Below are positions 1-7,613 of a DNA stretch of 10,746 nt, piece by piece; within the stretch, counting starts at the first letter, position 1, and every line of letters starts with the position of its first letter. The notes under the pieces were generated by a model. The model had not been told where the DNA came from and ran no database searches. It was given only the letters and a program-made list of their open reading frames with translations. The stretch lies in NCBI GenBank assembly GCA_017643325.1, contig JAEPNS010000082.1, positions 1 to 10,746 on the forward strand, given 5' to 3'. A program made the position numbers and the translations under genes. The DNA comes from Alphaproteobacteria bacterium. Lineage in GTDB: Bacteria > Pseudomonadota > Alphaproteobacteria > UBA6615.

Positions 1-1
1 C

Positions 2-316
2 CAGTCCGTGCGGCACATGCTGGTCGATGCAAAGACCAAACTTCATGCATGCCGCCTGATGACCTACCACGCCGCCTGGCTGCTGGACGAAAAGAAACCG
101 GCATCGGTCGAGACCTCGATGGCGAAACTCTATGTCAGCGACACGGCGAAGGAGATCGTGCTCGCGTGCCAGCAGGTGATGGGCGCCTATGGTTACATCA
201 AGGAGTTCGACATGGAGCGCTATGTGCGCGAGGCGCTGCTGATGCCGATCATCGGCGGGTCGTCGGCGATCCAGAAGAACAACATCGCCAACCGGCTGCG
301 GCTGGCACGCGAATAG
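2..316 (+). CDS. Acyl-CoA dehydrogenase, C-terminal part (5' truncated by window edge)
   Basis: This is the last ~104 residues of an FAD-dependent acyl-CoA dehydrogenase, which forms an alpha,beta double bond in an acyl-CoA and passes electrons to electron-transfer flavoprotein. What is visible is the C-terminal helical domain: a helix with the VMGAYGYIKEFDMERYVRE block, then LLMPIIGGSSAIQKNNIANRL, which matches the family's 'GGT.EIQ..iia' signature. In MCAD-type enzymes the catalytic glutamate sits just before this glycine pair (YEGT). Here that position is Gly (IIGGS), as in isovaleryl- and long-chain acyl-CoA dehydrogenases, whose base lies on an earlier helix outside this window. The reading frame is open to the left edge, so the true start is not visible. 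The stop is 9 bp before the acyl-CoA ligase start, indicating one operon. The family is clear; the substrate is unknown. Confidence 0.9.
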   Translation, partial: QSVRHMLVDAKTKLHACRLMTYHAAWLLDEKKPASVETSMAKLYVSDTAKEIVLACQQVMGAYGYIKEFDMERYVREALLMPIIGGSSAIQKNNIANRLRLARE

Positions 317-325
317 GAGAGCGGG

Positions 326-1972
326 ATGCGCGACGATGTCAGCGGCTGGAAGACGCGCCTGACCGACGAGCTCATCGCGGAGAACACGGCCAGCGGGATC
401 TGGCGCAACCTGACCCTCGCAGACCAGCTCGACGACGTGCTCGCGAAGTCCCCCGACAGGGTGCTGTTCATCGAGGGCGGCCGAGCCGTCACGGCCTCCG
501 CGATTTCAAGGGACGCGCGGGCACTGGCCAGTGCACTGCAGGGCCGAGGGCTGCGCGCAGGCGATGTGGTCAGTTTCGAACTGCCGAACTGGCCGGAGAC
601 TGTCGTGATCGACCTGGCCTGCGCGATGCTCGGCCTCGTCTGCAACCCGATCATTCCGATCTACCGCGACGCCGAGGTGACCTACATCCTTCGCGATGCC
701 GGCGCCAAGGTGTTCTTCATCCCCACGACGTTCCGGAAGTTCGACTATGCGGATATGGTCGCGCGACACCGTGACGAGCTCCCGGACCTCGAGCATGTCG
801 TCACGGTTCGCGGCTCGGCCGATGGTGCAGACCGGTTCGAGGACCTGCTCGCCGAAGGCGACCCCGAGGGGCTCGTTCGTCCGGAGGTAGACCCCAACGC
901 GGTCAAGCTGATCATGTATACCTCGGGCACCACGGGACGGCCCAAGGGCGTGCTCCACAGCCACAACACGATCGACACCGAGATCCAGGCGATCTCGAGA
1001 TTTCTCGCGCTCGACGAAAACGATGTCATCCTCATGCCGTCGCCCGTCTCGCATATCACCGGATACCTCTACGGCATCCAGATGCCGTTCACGCTCGACG
1101 CCCCGGCCGTGTTCATGGAAACGTGGAACGCCGAGGCGGCCGCGGACCTGATCGACGAACATGGCGTGACGTTCACGATCGCTGCGACGGTCTTTCTGCA
1201 GGAACTGACGGATTTTGCGCGCCGGAACAGCCGATCGCTGCCATCGCTGCGCTTCTTCCCGTCGGGGGGTGCGCCGGTGCCGCCGGAGGTGATCTACAAC
1301 GCCCACAAGGCGTTCGAGCGGTGCGTGTGCTCACGCGTCTATGGCTCGACGGAGGCGCCCACGGTGACCCTCGGCGTCAACAGCCGCGAAGAGGAGAAGC
1401 TGGGCGCGACGACCGAAGGGCTGATCGTCGGGCACGAGGTGAGGATCGTCGATCCCGCCGACGGGCGCGAGCTGGGGGTCGGCGAGGAGGGGGAGATCCT
1501 GACGCGCGGCCCGGAAATGTGCCTCGGTTACGCCGCCGAAGACCACAACGCGGATGCGTTCGAGGCCGACGGATTCTTCCACACCGGCGATCTGGCAATG
1601 ATGACGGACGAGGGGGCGCTCGTGATCACCGGCCGGTCGAAAGACCTCATCATCCGCGGCGGCGAGAACATCTCCCCACGCGAGATCGAGGACGCGCTGC
1701 ACGAACATCCGGCGATCCACGAAGCGGCGGTGGTTGCCATGCCGCACGAGCGCATGGGCGAGACCGGCTGCGCCTATGTGGTTCTGGAAGACGGCGCGTC
1801 GCTGTCGTTCGAAGACATGGTCGCGTTTCTCGACGGCACCGGGATGGCCCGGCAGAAATATCCCGAGCATCTGGAGATCATCGAGGAGTTCCCGCGCACG
1901 GCGGCCGGCAAGATTCGAAAGAACGTGCTGCGCGACCGGATAGTCGAACAGCTAAGCTCGCGCGAAGGTTGA
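326..1972 (+). CDS. AMP-forming acyl-CoA ligase (acyl-CoA synthetase, ANL superfamily)
   Basis: A 548-residue adenylate-forming enzyme that activates a carboxylic acid to acyl-AMP and then to the CoA thioester in the cytoplasm. All core motifs are present in order: the phosphate-binding loop YTSGTTGRPKG (residues 198-208), YGSTEAPT (339-346) forming the adenine pocket, GFFHTGD (416-422) with the ribose-binding Asp422, the hinge region GRSKDLIIRGGENISP (from 436), and the C-terminal RTAAGKIRK with catalytic Lys529. Length is normal for the family. The ATG start is preceded by AGGAGAGCGGG immediately after the acyl-CoA dehydrogenase stop, so the two are likely co-transcribed and act in sequence on the same acid. 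Overall style resembles cyclohexanecarboxylate- or medium-chain acyl-CoA ligases, but acyl specificity cannot be read from these motifs. Confidence 0.93.
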   Translation: MRDDVSGWKTRLTDELIAENTASGIWRNLTLADQLDDVLAKSPDRVLFIEGGRAVTASAISRDARALASALQGRGLRAGDVVSFELPNWPETVVIDLACAMLGLVCNPIIPIYRDAEVTYILRDAGAKVFFIPTTFRKFDYADMVARHRDELPDLEHVVTVRGSADGADRFEDLLAEGDPEGLVRPEVDPNAVKLIMYTSGTTGRPKGVLHSHNTIDTEIQAISRFLALDENDVILMPSPVSHITGYLYGIQMPFTLDAPAVFMETWNAEAAADLIDEHGVTFTIAATVFLQELTDFARRNSRSLPSLRFFPSGGAPVPPEVIYNAHKAFERCVCSRVYGSTEAPTVTLGVNSREEEKLGATTEGLIVGHEVRIVDPADGRELGVGEEGEILTRGPEMCLGYAAEDHNADAFEADGFFHTGDLAMMTDEGALVITGRSKDLIIRGGENISPREIEDALHEHPAIHEAAVVAMPHERMGETGCAYVVLEDGASLSFEDMVAFLDGTGMARQKYPEHLEIIEEFPRTAAGKIRKNVLRDRIVEQLSSREG

Positions 1973-2045
1973 CAGGACCTCGGCGAGCGAACACGCTGAA
2001 ATTCAAGCAAGTGGTTGTTTCACATAGATGAAAACAGACCGAACC

Positions 2046-2054
2046 TGAGGGGGA
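2046..2054 (+). promoter_or_regulatory. Ribosome binding site that fixes the hydrolase start
   Basis: The purine-rich GAGGGGGAG lies 8 nt before ATG 2063. An in-frame TTG at 2015 would add 16 residues (MFHIDENRPNLRGRTP) with no ribosome binding site in front of it and no resemblance to the fold, so ATG 2063 is preferred. The 90-bp spacer after the ligase also holds a weak inverted repeat, TTTCA-6 nt-TGAAA (2018-2033), with no clear promoter beside it. Confidence 0.7.
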
Positions 2055-2062
2055 GAACGCCC

Positions 2063-3004
2063 ATGCAAACGCGCGACGTAGAATTCAATTCCTGCGGCGA
2101 CACCATCCGCGGCACCTTGTACATGCCCGACGGCGCGACGAATCCGCCGCTCGTCATCATGGCCGGCGGCTGGTGCTACGTGAAAGAGATCGTCATGCCG
2201 TACTACGCCGACGATTTCGTCGAGATCGGATGCGCCTGTCTCGTGTTCGACTACCGCCGGTTCGGGGCGAGCGACGGCGAGCCGCGCCAGCACATCAATC
2301 CGTGGGACCAGATCGAGGATTACCGCAACGCGGTGTCCTACGCGAAGACGCTCGACAATATCGACACCGACCGGATCGGGGTGTGGGGAATTTCCTACTC
2401 GGGCGGCCATGCGATCTGCGTCGCCGCGCTCGACAGCCGGGTGAAGTTCGCGATGTCGGTGGTGCCGGTCGTGGACGGTTTCCCGACCATGCGCCGCTGT
2501 CACGGCGAGCGGAAATTCGCGGCGCTGCAGAAGCTGATCCTCGAGGATCGCGAACGGCGCCAGGCGGGAGAGCCGAGCCAGATGATCGCCATGTCCACGA
2601 CCGATCCGGACAATGTCGTGAGCGCGTGGCCGTTCCCGCATGTCTGCACGATCTTCAACGACATCAAGGAGCGCGAGGCGCCGCTGCACGTCCACGAGAA
2701 CACGATCGAGTCCGTGGAACTCCTGATGCAGTACGACGTGATGCCGTATGCCAAGCGCGTCTACGAGACGCCCTACATGATGGCGATTGCCAAGGGTGAC
2801 AACATCACCTCGGCCGATCTCGAGATCGATGTCTACAACGCGATCCCGTGCCCGAACAAGGAGCTCGCGATCGTCGAGGGCGTGGACCATATGAGCCTGT
2901 ACTCGAACAACGACCATCTGGCCAAGGTGTCGGGTGCGCAGGCCGAATGGCTTCGCAACCTGCTCTTCGGGCCAGAAGCGCTGCTCGCGCAGGCCGCCGA
3001 GTAG
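2063..3004 (+). CDS. Alpha/beta hydrolase (dienelactone hydrolase/esterase-like), function unknown
   Basis: A 313-residue alpha/beta-hydrolase-fold enzyme with no signal peptide, so probably cytoplasmic. The N-terminal strands carry PPLVIMAGGW (an oxyanion-hole-type GG region) and VFDYRRFGASDGEPR, the usual strand-loop before the nucleophile helix. The nucleophile elbow is WGISYSGGH at residues 108-116; Ser111 or Ser113 is the nucleophile, and the SYSGG arrangement leaves the choice open. Asp246 in AKGDN and His276 in EGVDHMS are in the right places for the acid and base of the triad. It follows the acyl-CoA ligase by 90 bp on the same strand and ends at a terminator, so it probably belongs to the same pathway. 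It might open a lactone or cleave an ester, thioester or C-C bond. The fold is sure; the reaction is not known. Confidence 0.88.
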   Translation: MQTRDVEFNSCGDTIRGTLYMPDGATNPPLVIMAGGWCYVKEIVMPYYADDFVEIGCACLVFDYRRFGASDGEPRQHINPWDQIEDYRNAVSYAKTLDNIDTDRIGVWGISYSGGHAICVAALDSRVKFAMSVVPVVDGFPTMRRCHGERKFAALQKLILEDRERRQAGEPSQMIAMSTTDPDNVVSAWPFPHVCTIFNDIKEREAPLHVHENTIESVELLMQYDVMPYAKRVYETPYMMAIAKGDNITSADLEIDVYNAIPCPNKELAIVEGVDHMSLYSNNDHLAKVSGAQAEWLRNLLFGPEALLAQAAE

Positions 3005-3029
3005 GAGGTCCGAGGGACATTTTCGGACG

Positions 3030-3056
3030 CGGGGGCGGGTCTTCGATCCGCCCCCG
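3030..3056 (+). terminator. Rho-independent terminator after the hydrolase gene
   Basis: CGGGGGCGG (3030-3038) pairs perfectly with CCGCCCCCG (3048-3056), and the short intervening segment can add G-T, T-A and C-G pairs around a TTC loop. A short tail GTTTCGTT follows on the plus strand, 26 nt after the hydrolase stop. A smaller stem, GTCCGA (3008-3013) with TCGGAC (3023-3028), stands just before it. On the minus strand there is no T-run after the stem, so it would be weaker for the converging hyuB transcript, which ends about 50 bp away. Confidence 0.65.
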
Positions 3057-3105
3057 TTTCGTTACGGGGTCAGACGTCGAGGCGCATTTCCGGCATGCGC
3101 GGATC

Positions 3106-5259
3106 TTAGTCGCGGCGCTGCAGGTCTGTCGAGAACACGGTCGCGCAGCCCGGGCAGGCATATTCGCGCAAGACGACATCGCTTTCCGCGCGCCACGTGT
3201 TCACCGGCGAGAGCTGCTCGATCTCGCGTTCGATCAGCAATGCGTGCTTGCGCGGATCGTCGGATGCGCGGCCGAACGCGTGGCCGCATTCCCGGCATCC
3301 AAGGACCGGTCCGTCGGACCCTTCGCGCACAGCGAGAATCTCGCCGACGCGAAACAGTTCCCTCCCGTCGAAGGGCATCTTGCCGTGTGCGCCCTCCGGC
3401 AGAGTGCCGCCGGCCCTTCGTGCGGCCCGAATGTCATCGCGGCACGCCTGGGTCGCGTCCGCGTCCGGCCTGGTGAAATTGTCGAGGACGACCCCGTAGA
3501 GTCGCCGGGCCTCTTCGTTCGTGCACAAGCCCTGCCGCACGTCCCGGGCCGTCAGTTCGGGATCGCGCCGAAGCGGGTCGCCATAGCCGCCGCCGCCGGT
3601 GCACAGGCAAAGCCAGGCGTCATCCGGGGTCAGCGTGCGTACGTCCTTCGCCTCGACGATGTCGATTTCGCCCGGTTCGAGGCCCTCGAGCCGCGTTGGA
3701 ACGCGCCCGCCGGCGAATGCGTCCCGTATGCCGGCGTCGTGGAGCACCACGTTGCGCTGGATGCTGCCCGGAAGACCGCCTGCCACGCCCTTGGTTTCCA
3801 TATGTGCGCAGCCGGTCGAAAACAGGACGGCCTCCATAGGCGCATCAGTTCCGTGCGGCACCAGCATGTATTCCAGCCCCACGCCGCCACGGAACTGACC
3901 GGCGCCGGCCGTCTCCTCGCGCTCGCGGCGATAGACGTAGAGCATCGGGACCAGGCTCTCGATCCTCTCGACGTTGGGAATGCCGTAGGCCGGGGCAATG
4001 AAGTTGCCGCACGTGTCGATGCCGTCGCCGAAGGAACGTGCGCCCCCGCCGCCGACGGAATCCGTGAACAGGTTCACGAACGGACGGTCGTCGCCGTGAC
4101 GTCCGGCGATCACCGACATGTTGACCCCGCCGTACCCAAGCGCGATGACCTCCTCGCGCAGCGCGTCGGTGCCGCAGCCGTACATGCGTGCCATCGCCTC
4201 CCACACGAGATTGCCCGTGGACTGGCAGGCGTTGACCGTTGCCATGCTGGTGCCGGCAGGAAACAGCGCGTTGTTGATCGTGCCTTCCTGGGAAACGATG
4301 TCGATGCAGCGCATGACGGCGCCGTGCGACCACGGAATGTCATAGCAGAGCAGGGGGAAGGCCACCTGCAGAATGCCGCCGACAAGGCCGGACCACGCGC
4401 AGTTGATCGTGCCGGGCGCCTGCGGGTCCGTGCCGCTGAAGTCGAAGGTCAGTTGGTCTCCCGACTTGGTCAGCGCCAGGCGAAGCCTGTAGAGGCGGTT
4501 GGCCAGTCCGTCGTGATCGAGAAAGGCGTTGGCGTACCAGGTGCCGTCCGGTAGCTCGGAGAGGCGCTGGCGTATCGAGCGTTCGACATAGTCGAGAATC
4601 TTCTGCTGCACGGCAAGGAACGTATCGCGACCGTATTCGTCGATAATTTCGCGCAATCGCTCGCCGGTCATGTTCTGGGCCGCGATCTTCGCGCGCAGGT
4701 TCAGCGCGTTCATCTCGGGCGTGCGCGAATTTCGAAGAAAGGTCGTTTCGACATCCTTCCGCACGACACCCTTGTCCACGATCTTCACGGGCGGGGTCAG
4801 CGGGACTTCCTGGTATGCATCGCGCGCGCCTACGCACCAGCTTCCGGGACGCGACCCGCCCATGTCGATTTCGTGGACCACGACCCCGGTCCAGGCGACG
4901 CGCACCCCGTCGTGGAAGACCGGCATGACGACAGCCGCGTCCATCGCGTGCAGAGCGCCGTACCAGGGATCGCTCGTCATGAACGCATCACCGTCGTGGA
5001 TATTGTCGTCGCCGAACATCCGGATAACGTTCTGGACGACGACGTCGAGCGCGGACGCCTGCCGCACCACGAATACGCCGGTGTACAAGCCCTGACCGTC
5101 GGGCGTAAGGATGGCGACGTTGAAATCGCCCGATTCATAGACAGAGGGCGCGCCGGAAATCCGTCCCACCATGAGCGCCATCTCGTCATTCAGCTCCCAC
5201 AGCCGGTGGCGCAGCACCTCGAAGGTGACGATATCGACCTCGGGTTCCTGTCTAGTCAT
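3106..5259 (-). CDS. hyuB: Hydantoinase B / acetone carboxylase alpha-type subunit fused to a gamma-like zinc-ribbon domain
   Basis: A 717-residue cytoplasmic protein. Residues ~8-593 are the HyuB fold: it opens with DIVTFEVLRHRL, has SDPWYGALHAMD (96-107) and VVHEIDMGG (127-135), and ends with GGGGYGDP (555-562) and a YGVVLD block. His104, Asp107 and His129 reproduce the H-x2-D-x21-H spacing I recall for the manganese ligands of acetone carboxylase alpha subunit (His150, Asp153, His175). The family hydrolyses cyclic amides or carboxylates ketones using ATP. Residues ~594-717 are an extra tail with CRECGHAF (Cys655, Cys658) and REYACPGCATVF (Cys702, Cys705), closely resembling the acetone carboxylase gamma subunit pattern (C.CGH.F...REY.CP.C.T). 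The ATG overlaps the hyuA stop by 4 bp, implying translational coupling. The HyuB family is certain; carboxylase rather than hydantoinase activity is inferred from the tail and ligands. Confidence 0.92.
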   Translation of the reverse strand: MTRQEPEVDIVTFEVLRHRLWELNDEMALMVGRISGAPSVYESGDFNVAILTPDGQGLYTGVFVVRQASALDVVVQNVIRMFGDDNIHDGDAFMTSDPWYGALHAMDAAVVMPVFHDGVRVAWTGVVVHEIDMGGSRPGSWCVGARDAYQEVPLTPPVKIVDKGVVRKDVETTFLRNSRTPEMNALNLRAKIAAQNMTGERLREIIDEYGRDTFLAVQQKILDYVERSIRQRLSELPDGTWYANAFLDHDGLANRLYRLRLALTKSGDQLTFDFSGTDPQAPGTINCAWSGLVGGILQVAFPLLCYDIPWSHGAVMRCIDIVSQEGTINNALFPAGTSMATVNACQSTGNLVWEAMARMYGCGTDALREEVIALGYGGVNMSVIAGRHGDDRPFVNLFTDSVGGGGARSFGDGIDTCGNFIAPAYGIPNVERIESLVPMLYVYRREREETAGAGQFRGGVGLEYMLVPHGTDAPMEAVLFSTGCAHMETKGVAGGLPGSIQRNVVLHDAGIRDAFAGGRVPTRLEGLEPGEIDIVEAKDVRTLTPDDAWLCLCTGGGGYGDPLRRDPELTARDVRQGLCTNEEARRLYGVVLDNFTRPDADATQACRDDIRAARRAGGTLPEGAHGKMPFDGRELFRVGEILAVREGSDGPVLGCRECGHAFGRASDDPRKHALLIEREIEQLSPVNTWRAESDVVLREYACPGCATVFSTDLQRRD

Positions 5260-7424
5260 GACGCGGATTCCAGGGACCGGGTTTCACGCGCGGGCACGTC
5301 TTCTATTGTCACGACCAGACCACCGTGTTCATCGACCTTGATTCTCGTGTCCGGAGGGACGACGACGGTATCGCCGAACCGCTGGACGATCGCCGGGCCC
5401 GCGATTTCCTGTCCGACCCGCACGCGGTCGCCGGCGTGGATCGCCGTCTCCGTGAATCCGCCGGACGAGCCGAAGTGCACCTGGCGTGTTCCGATCTGCG
5501 AATCGGCTTCGCCGCCGGTCTTGCGGCGGTCTGTCAAGTCGGGCCGTTCGAGGGCGAGCGTGCCGACGACGCGGAAGTTGACCAGTTCGATCCCCGCTTC
5601 GGGATAGGCGCTGTTGCGGCCATAGGTGCGTTCGTAGGTCTCGATAAAGGTCTCGCAAAGCGTCTCGATGTCTGCGGGCGTGACGGGATGCTCCGGAAGA
5701 TCGATCTCGAGCTGGTGGACCTGAAGACGAAACCGCATTTCCACCGCACGACGGAGCCGGACCTGCGATGCGTCGAGCCCCTCTGCCGAGAAACGCGCGA
5801 TCGCCTGCGCGGCCAGAGAATCGAGCAGTTCGTTGAGGTCCGTTAATTCTGCCTCCGAAAGTGGCGGGGAGGTGACGGCCGTCCGTTCCTCCGAAAAGAC
5901 GAGGTCGGTTGTCAGCATGCCGAGTGCGGAGAACATTCCGGAATCGGCGGGTATGTAGGCTGTCCGCGCACCGATCTGGCGGGCGATGAAGGGCGCAAAG
6001 ACGGGGCCAGCGCCGCCGTATGCGAACACCGTGAACCCCCTGGGGTCGAGGCCGCGTTCCACGGTGACCTTGCGCATAAGATCCGCCATTTGTGCGCTGG
6101 AAATTTCGGCGATGCCGGCTGCGAGTTCTTCGACGCTCATCCCGAGAGGCTCGGCGACACTCGCCAGCGCACTCTCTGCGGCCGATTTGTCGAGTGCAAC
6201 CGTGCCGCCCAGCGGGTGATCGGGATCGAGGTAGCCAAGGACGATATGCGCATCGGTCACGGTCGGCGACGTGCCGCCGCGTCCGTAGCAGGCCGGACCC
6301 GGGACCGCTCCGGCACTGTGAGGTCCCACGCGCAGTGTTCCTCCAGCGTCGATCCACGCGATCGATCCGCCGCCTGCGCCGATCGATTTCACGTAGATCT
6401 TGGGGGTCAGGTAGGCGTACCGGTCGATCACGGGTAGCGGGTCGAACTGGACCCTGTTGTCGAAGATCAGGCCGACATCGAAGGTTGTGCCGCCGACGTC
6501 TGCGCAGACGATATTTTTTTCGCCGATCAGATCGGTGAAATGTCGGCCGCCCAATACGCCGCCGGCCGGGCCGGAATCGACGGTGAGCAATGGACGGTTG
6601 CGAACCGCATCGACAGTTGAAAGGCCGCCATGCGTCTGCATGACCAGCAGCGGACATGCCATGCCGAAGTCGCTCAGCAGGTCTTCGAGGCGCTTCAGAT
6701 AGTCGCCGACGGTCGGTCCGATATAGGAATTGAAGATCGTCGAGACCGCGCGTTCGTATTCGCCGATCAGCGGCGCGACCTCGCTCGAGACAGACAGATA
6801 GATCTCCGGATGCTTCTGTCGGACGAGGGCGGCGATCCGTTCTTCATGTTCGGGATGGGCAAAGGACCACAGGAGACACACCGCCAGCGCTTTGATTCCG
6901 TCGGCCACGAGCGCATCCACGTCGCGTTCCACCTGCTCCAGATCGAGCGGCACCACGACGTTGCCGCCGGAATCGATACGTTCGGTGACGGCGCGAATAT
7001 CCTCGCGTGCAACGATGGGCGGGTCCGCCTTCGCCAGGTGCGTGATGTGGGTCTTCTCTCGCTCCGAAAGCCCGGTGATCTTCTGTTTTACCCGCCCGAT
7101 GGTCACCGTCTGTTCGTGACCGCGAGTCATCAGGAGGCCGGTCCGCGCGCCACGCCGCTGGGCCAGTGCGTTGGTCCCGACCGTGGTGCCGTGAACGAAG
7201 GCGACGGTGCGCGAAAGCAGGCCATGCAGGTCCGTCGCAGCGTGGTCGGCGGCGATTTCGAGGCAGTCGATCACGCCCTGCGCCGGATCATCCGGGGTGG
7301 TCAGGGATTTCGTGGTCAGTCGATGGCCGCCTTCGCTGACGATGACGCAATCGGTAAACGTTCCGCCGATGTCGATGCCAACGCGAATTCGCGCGTCTTG
7401 TTCGAGATGCTCCATCGCCGGCAT
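5256..7424 (-). CDS. hyuA: Hydantoinase A / acetone carboxylase beta-type subunit (ATP-binding)
   Basis: A 722-residue HyuA/5-oxoprolinase-family subunit that phosphorylates the substrate with ATP and partners HyuB. Motifs in order: GIDIGGTFTD (16-25, phosphate loop of the actin-like ATPase), FVHGTTVGTNAL (77-87), a TVDSGPAGGVLGG block (281-293), ADVGGTTFDVG (308-318, second phosphate loop), and SIGAGGGSIAWID (347-359) followed by RVGPHSAGAVPGPACYGRGG. Then comes RGFTVFAYGGAGPVFA near the middle-to-end boundary. Length matches HyuA and the ~717-residue acetone carboxylase beta subunit. Two in-frame ATGs are possible, at 7424 and 7415. Neither has a clear Shine-Dalgarno sequence, and the upstream one is chosen only because it is first. 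It is the promoter-proximal gene of a two-gene operon and diverges from the TRAP transporter genes, which suggests that uptake and this ATP-driven step are controlled together. Confidence 0.94.
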   Translation of the reverse strand: MPAMEHLEQDARIRVGIDIGGTFTDCVIVSEGGHRLTTKSLTTPDDPAQGVIDCLEIAADHAATDLHGLLSRTVAFVHGTTVGTNALAQRRGARTGLLMTRGHEQTVTIGRVKQKITGLSEREKTHITHLAKADPPIVAREDIRAVTERIDSGGNVVVPLDLEQVERDVDALVADGIKALAVCLLWSFAHPEHEERIAALVRQKHPEIYLSVSSEVAPLIGEYERAVSTIFNSYIGPTVGDYLKRLEDLLSDFGMACPLLVMQTHGGLSTVDAVRNRPLLTVDSGPAGGVLGGRHFTDLIGEKNIVCADVGGTTFDVGLIFDNRVQFDPLPVIDRYAYLTPKIYVKSIGAGGGSIAWIDAGGTLRVGPHSAGAVPGPACYGRGGTSPTVTDAHIVLGYLDPDHPLGGTVALDKSAAESALASVAEPLGMSVEELAAGIAEISSAQMADLMRKVTVERGLDPRGFTVFAYGGAGPVFAPFIARQIGARTAYIPADSGMFSALGMLTTDLVFSEERTAVTSPPLSEAELTDLNELLDSLAAQAIARFSAEGLDASQVRLRRAVEMRFRLQVHQLEIDLPEHPVTPADIETLCETFIETYERTYGRNSAYPEAGIELVNFRVVGTLALERPDLTDRRKTGGEADSQIGTRQVHFGSSGGFTETAIHAGDRVRVGQEIAGPAIVQRFGDTVVVPPDTRIKVDEHGGLVVTIEDVPARETRSLESAS

Positions 7425-7613
7425 TTGTTCAGAACTGGTTTGCGCGAGTCAATTCCGATCCGGCATCCGTGGAGGGTCTGCACGAGTATCGTGAGGCCTG
7501 TGAAGCTTGACGGTTTGTGGTCGCCTGATCAGGATGTTTTCCGAAGAAAAGCCGCTAAATATTCACATATGAGAAACACAACGATGGCGGCAAAACGGGA
7601 ACGGAGGAAACAC
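7425..7613. promoter_or_regulatory. Divergent control region between hyuA and dctP1
   Basis: This 189-bp gene-free stretch must hold the promoters of both divergent units. On the plus strand TTGACG (7507-7512) is a good -35, but the matching -10 at 17 bp is poor (CAGGAT, 7530-7535). On the minus strand GATACT (complement of 7475-7480) is a possible -10 with only a weak -35, and TTGACT (7452-7447) lies too close to the hyuA start. A perfect 10-bp palindrome CCTGATCAGG (7524-7533) overlaps the candidate plus-strand promoter and could be an operator. No regulator gene is in the window. The assignment of individual elements is tentative. Confidence 0.4.
7603..7607 (+). promoter_or_regulatory. Ribosome binding site of dctP1
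   Basis: GGAGG is 6 nt before ATG 7614. It decides the start against the in-frame ATGs at 7569 and 7584, which lack such a site and would put a basic, non-signal-like extension (RNTTMAAKRERRKH) in front of a well-formed signal peptide. Confidence 0.85.

Noticed and set aside
1123..2031. 302-codon open frame overlapping the acyl-CoA ligase
   Set aside because: Arg-rich, motif-free translation in another frame of a well-supported ligase gene.
1973..2062. Promoter ahead of the hydrolase gene
   Set aside because: No convincing -35/-10 pair; only a weak 5-bp inverted repeat. Read-through from the ligase is simpler.
2003..2917. 304-codon open frame on the minus strand opposite the hydrolase
   Set aside because: It is an antisense shadow of a gene with a complete catalytic triad and a good ribosome binding site.
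2848..4554. 568-codon open frame on the plus strand
   Set aside because: It lies antisense to hyuB and starts inside the hydrolase gene. Its translation has no family motifs and is rich in Arg, Ala, Val and His, typical of shadow frames in GC-rich DNA.
6630..7613. Long in-frame upstream extension of dctP1
   Set aside because: It runs antisense through hyuA and would bury the dctP1 signal peptide inside a protein; ATG 7614 has a GGAGG site 6 nt upstream.
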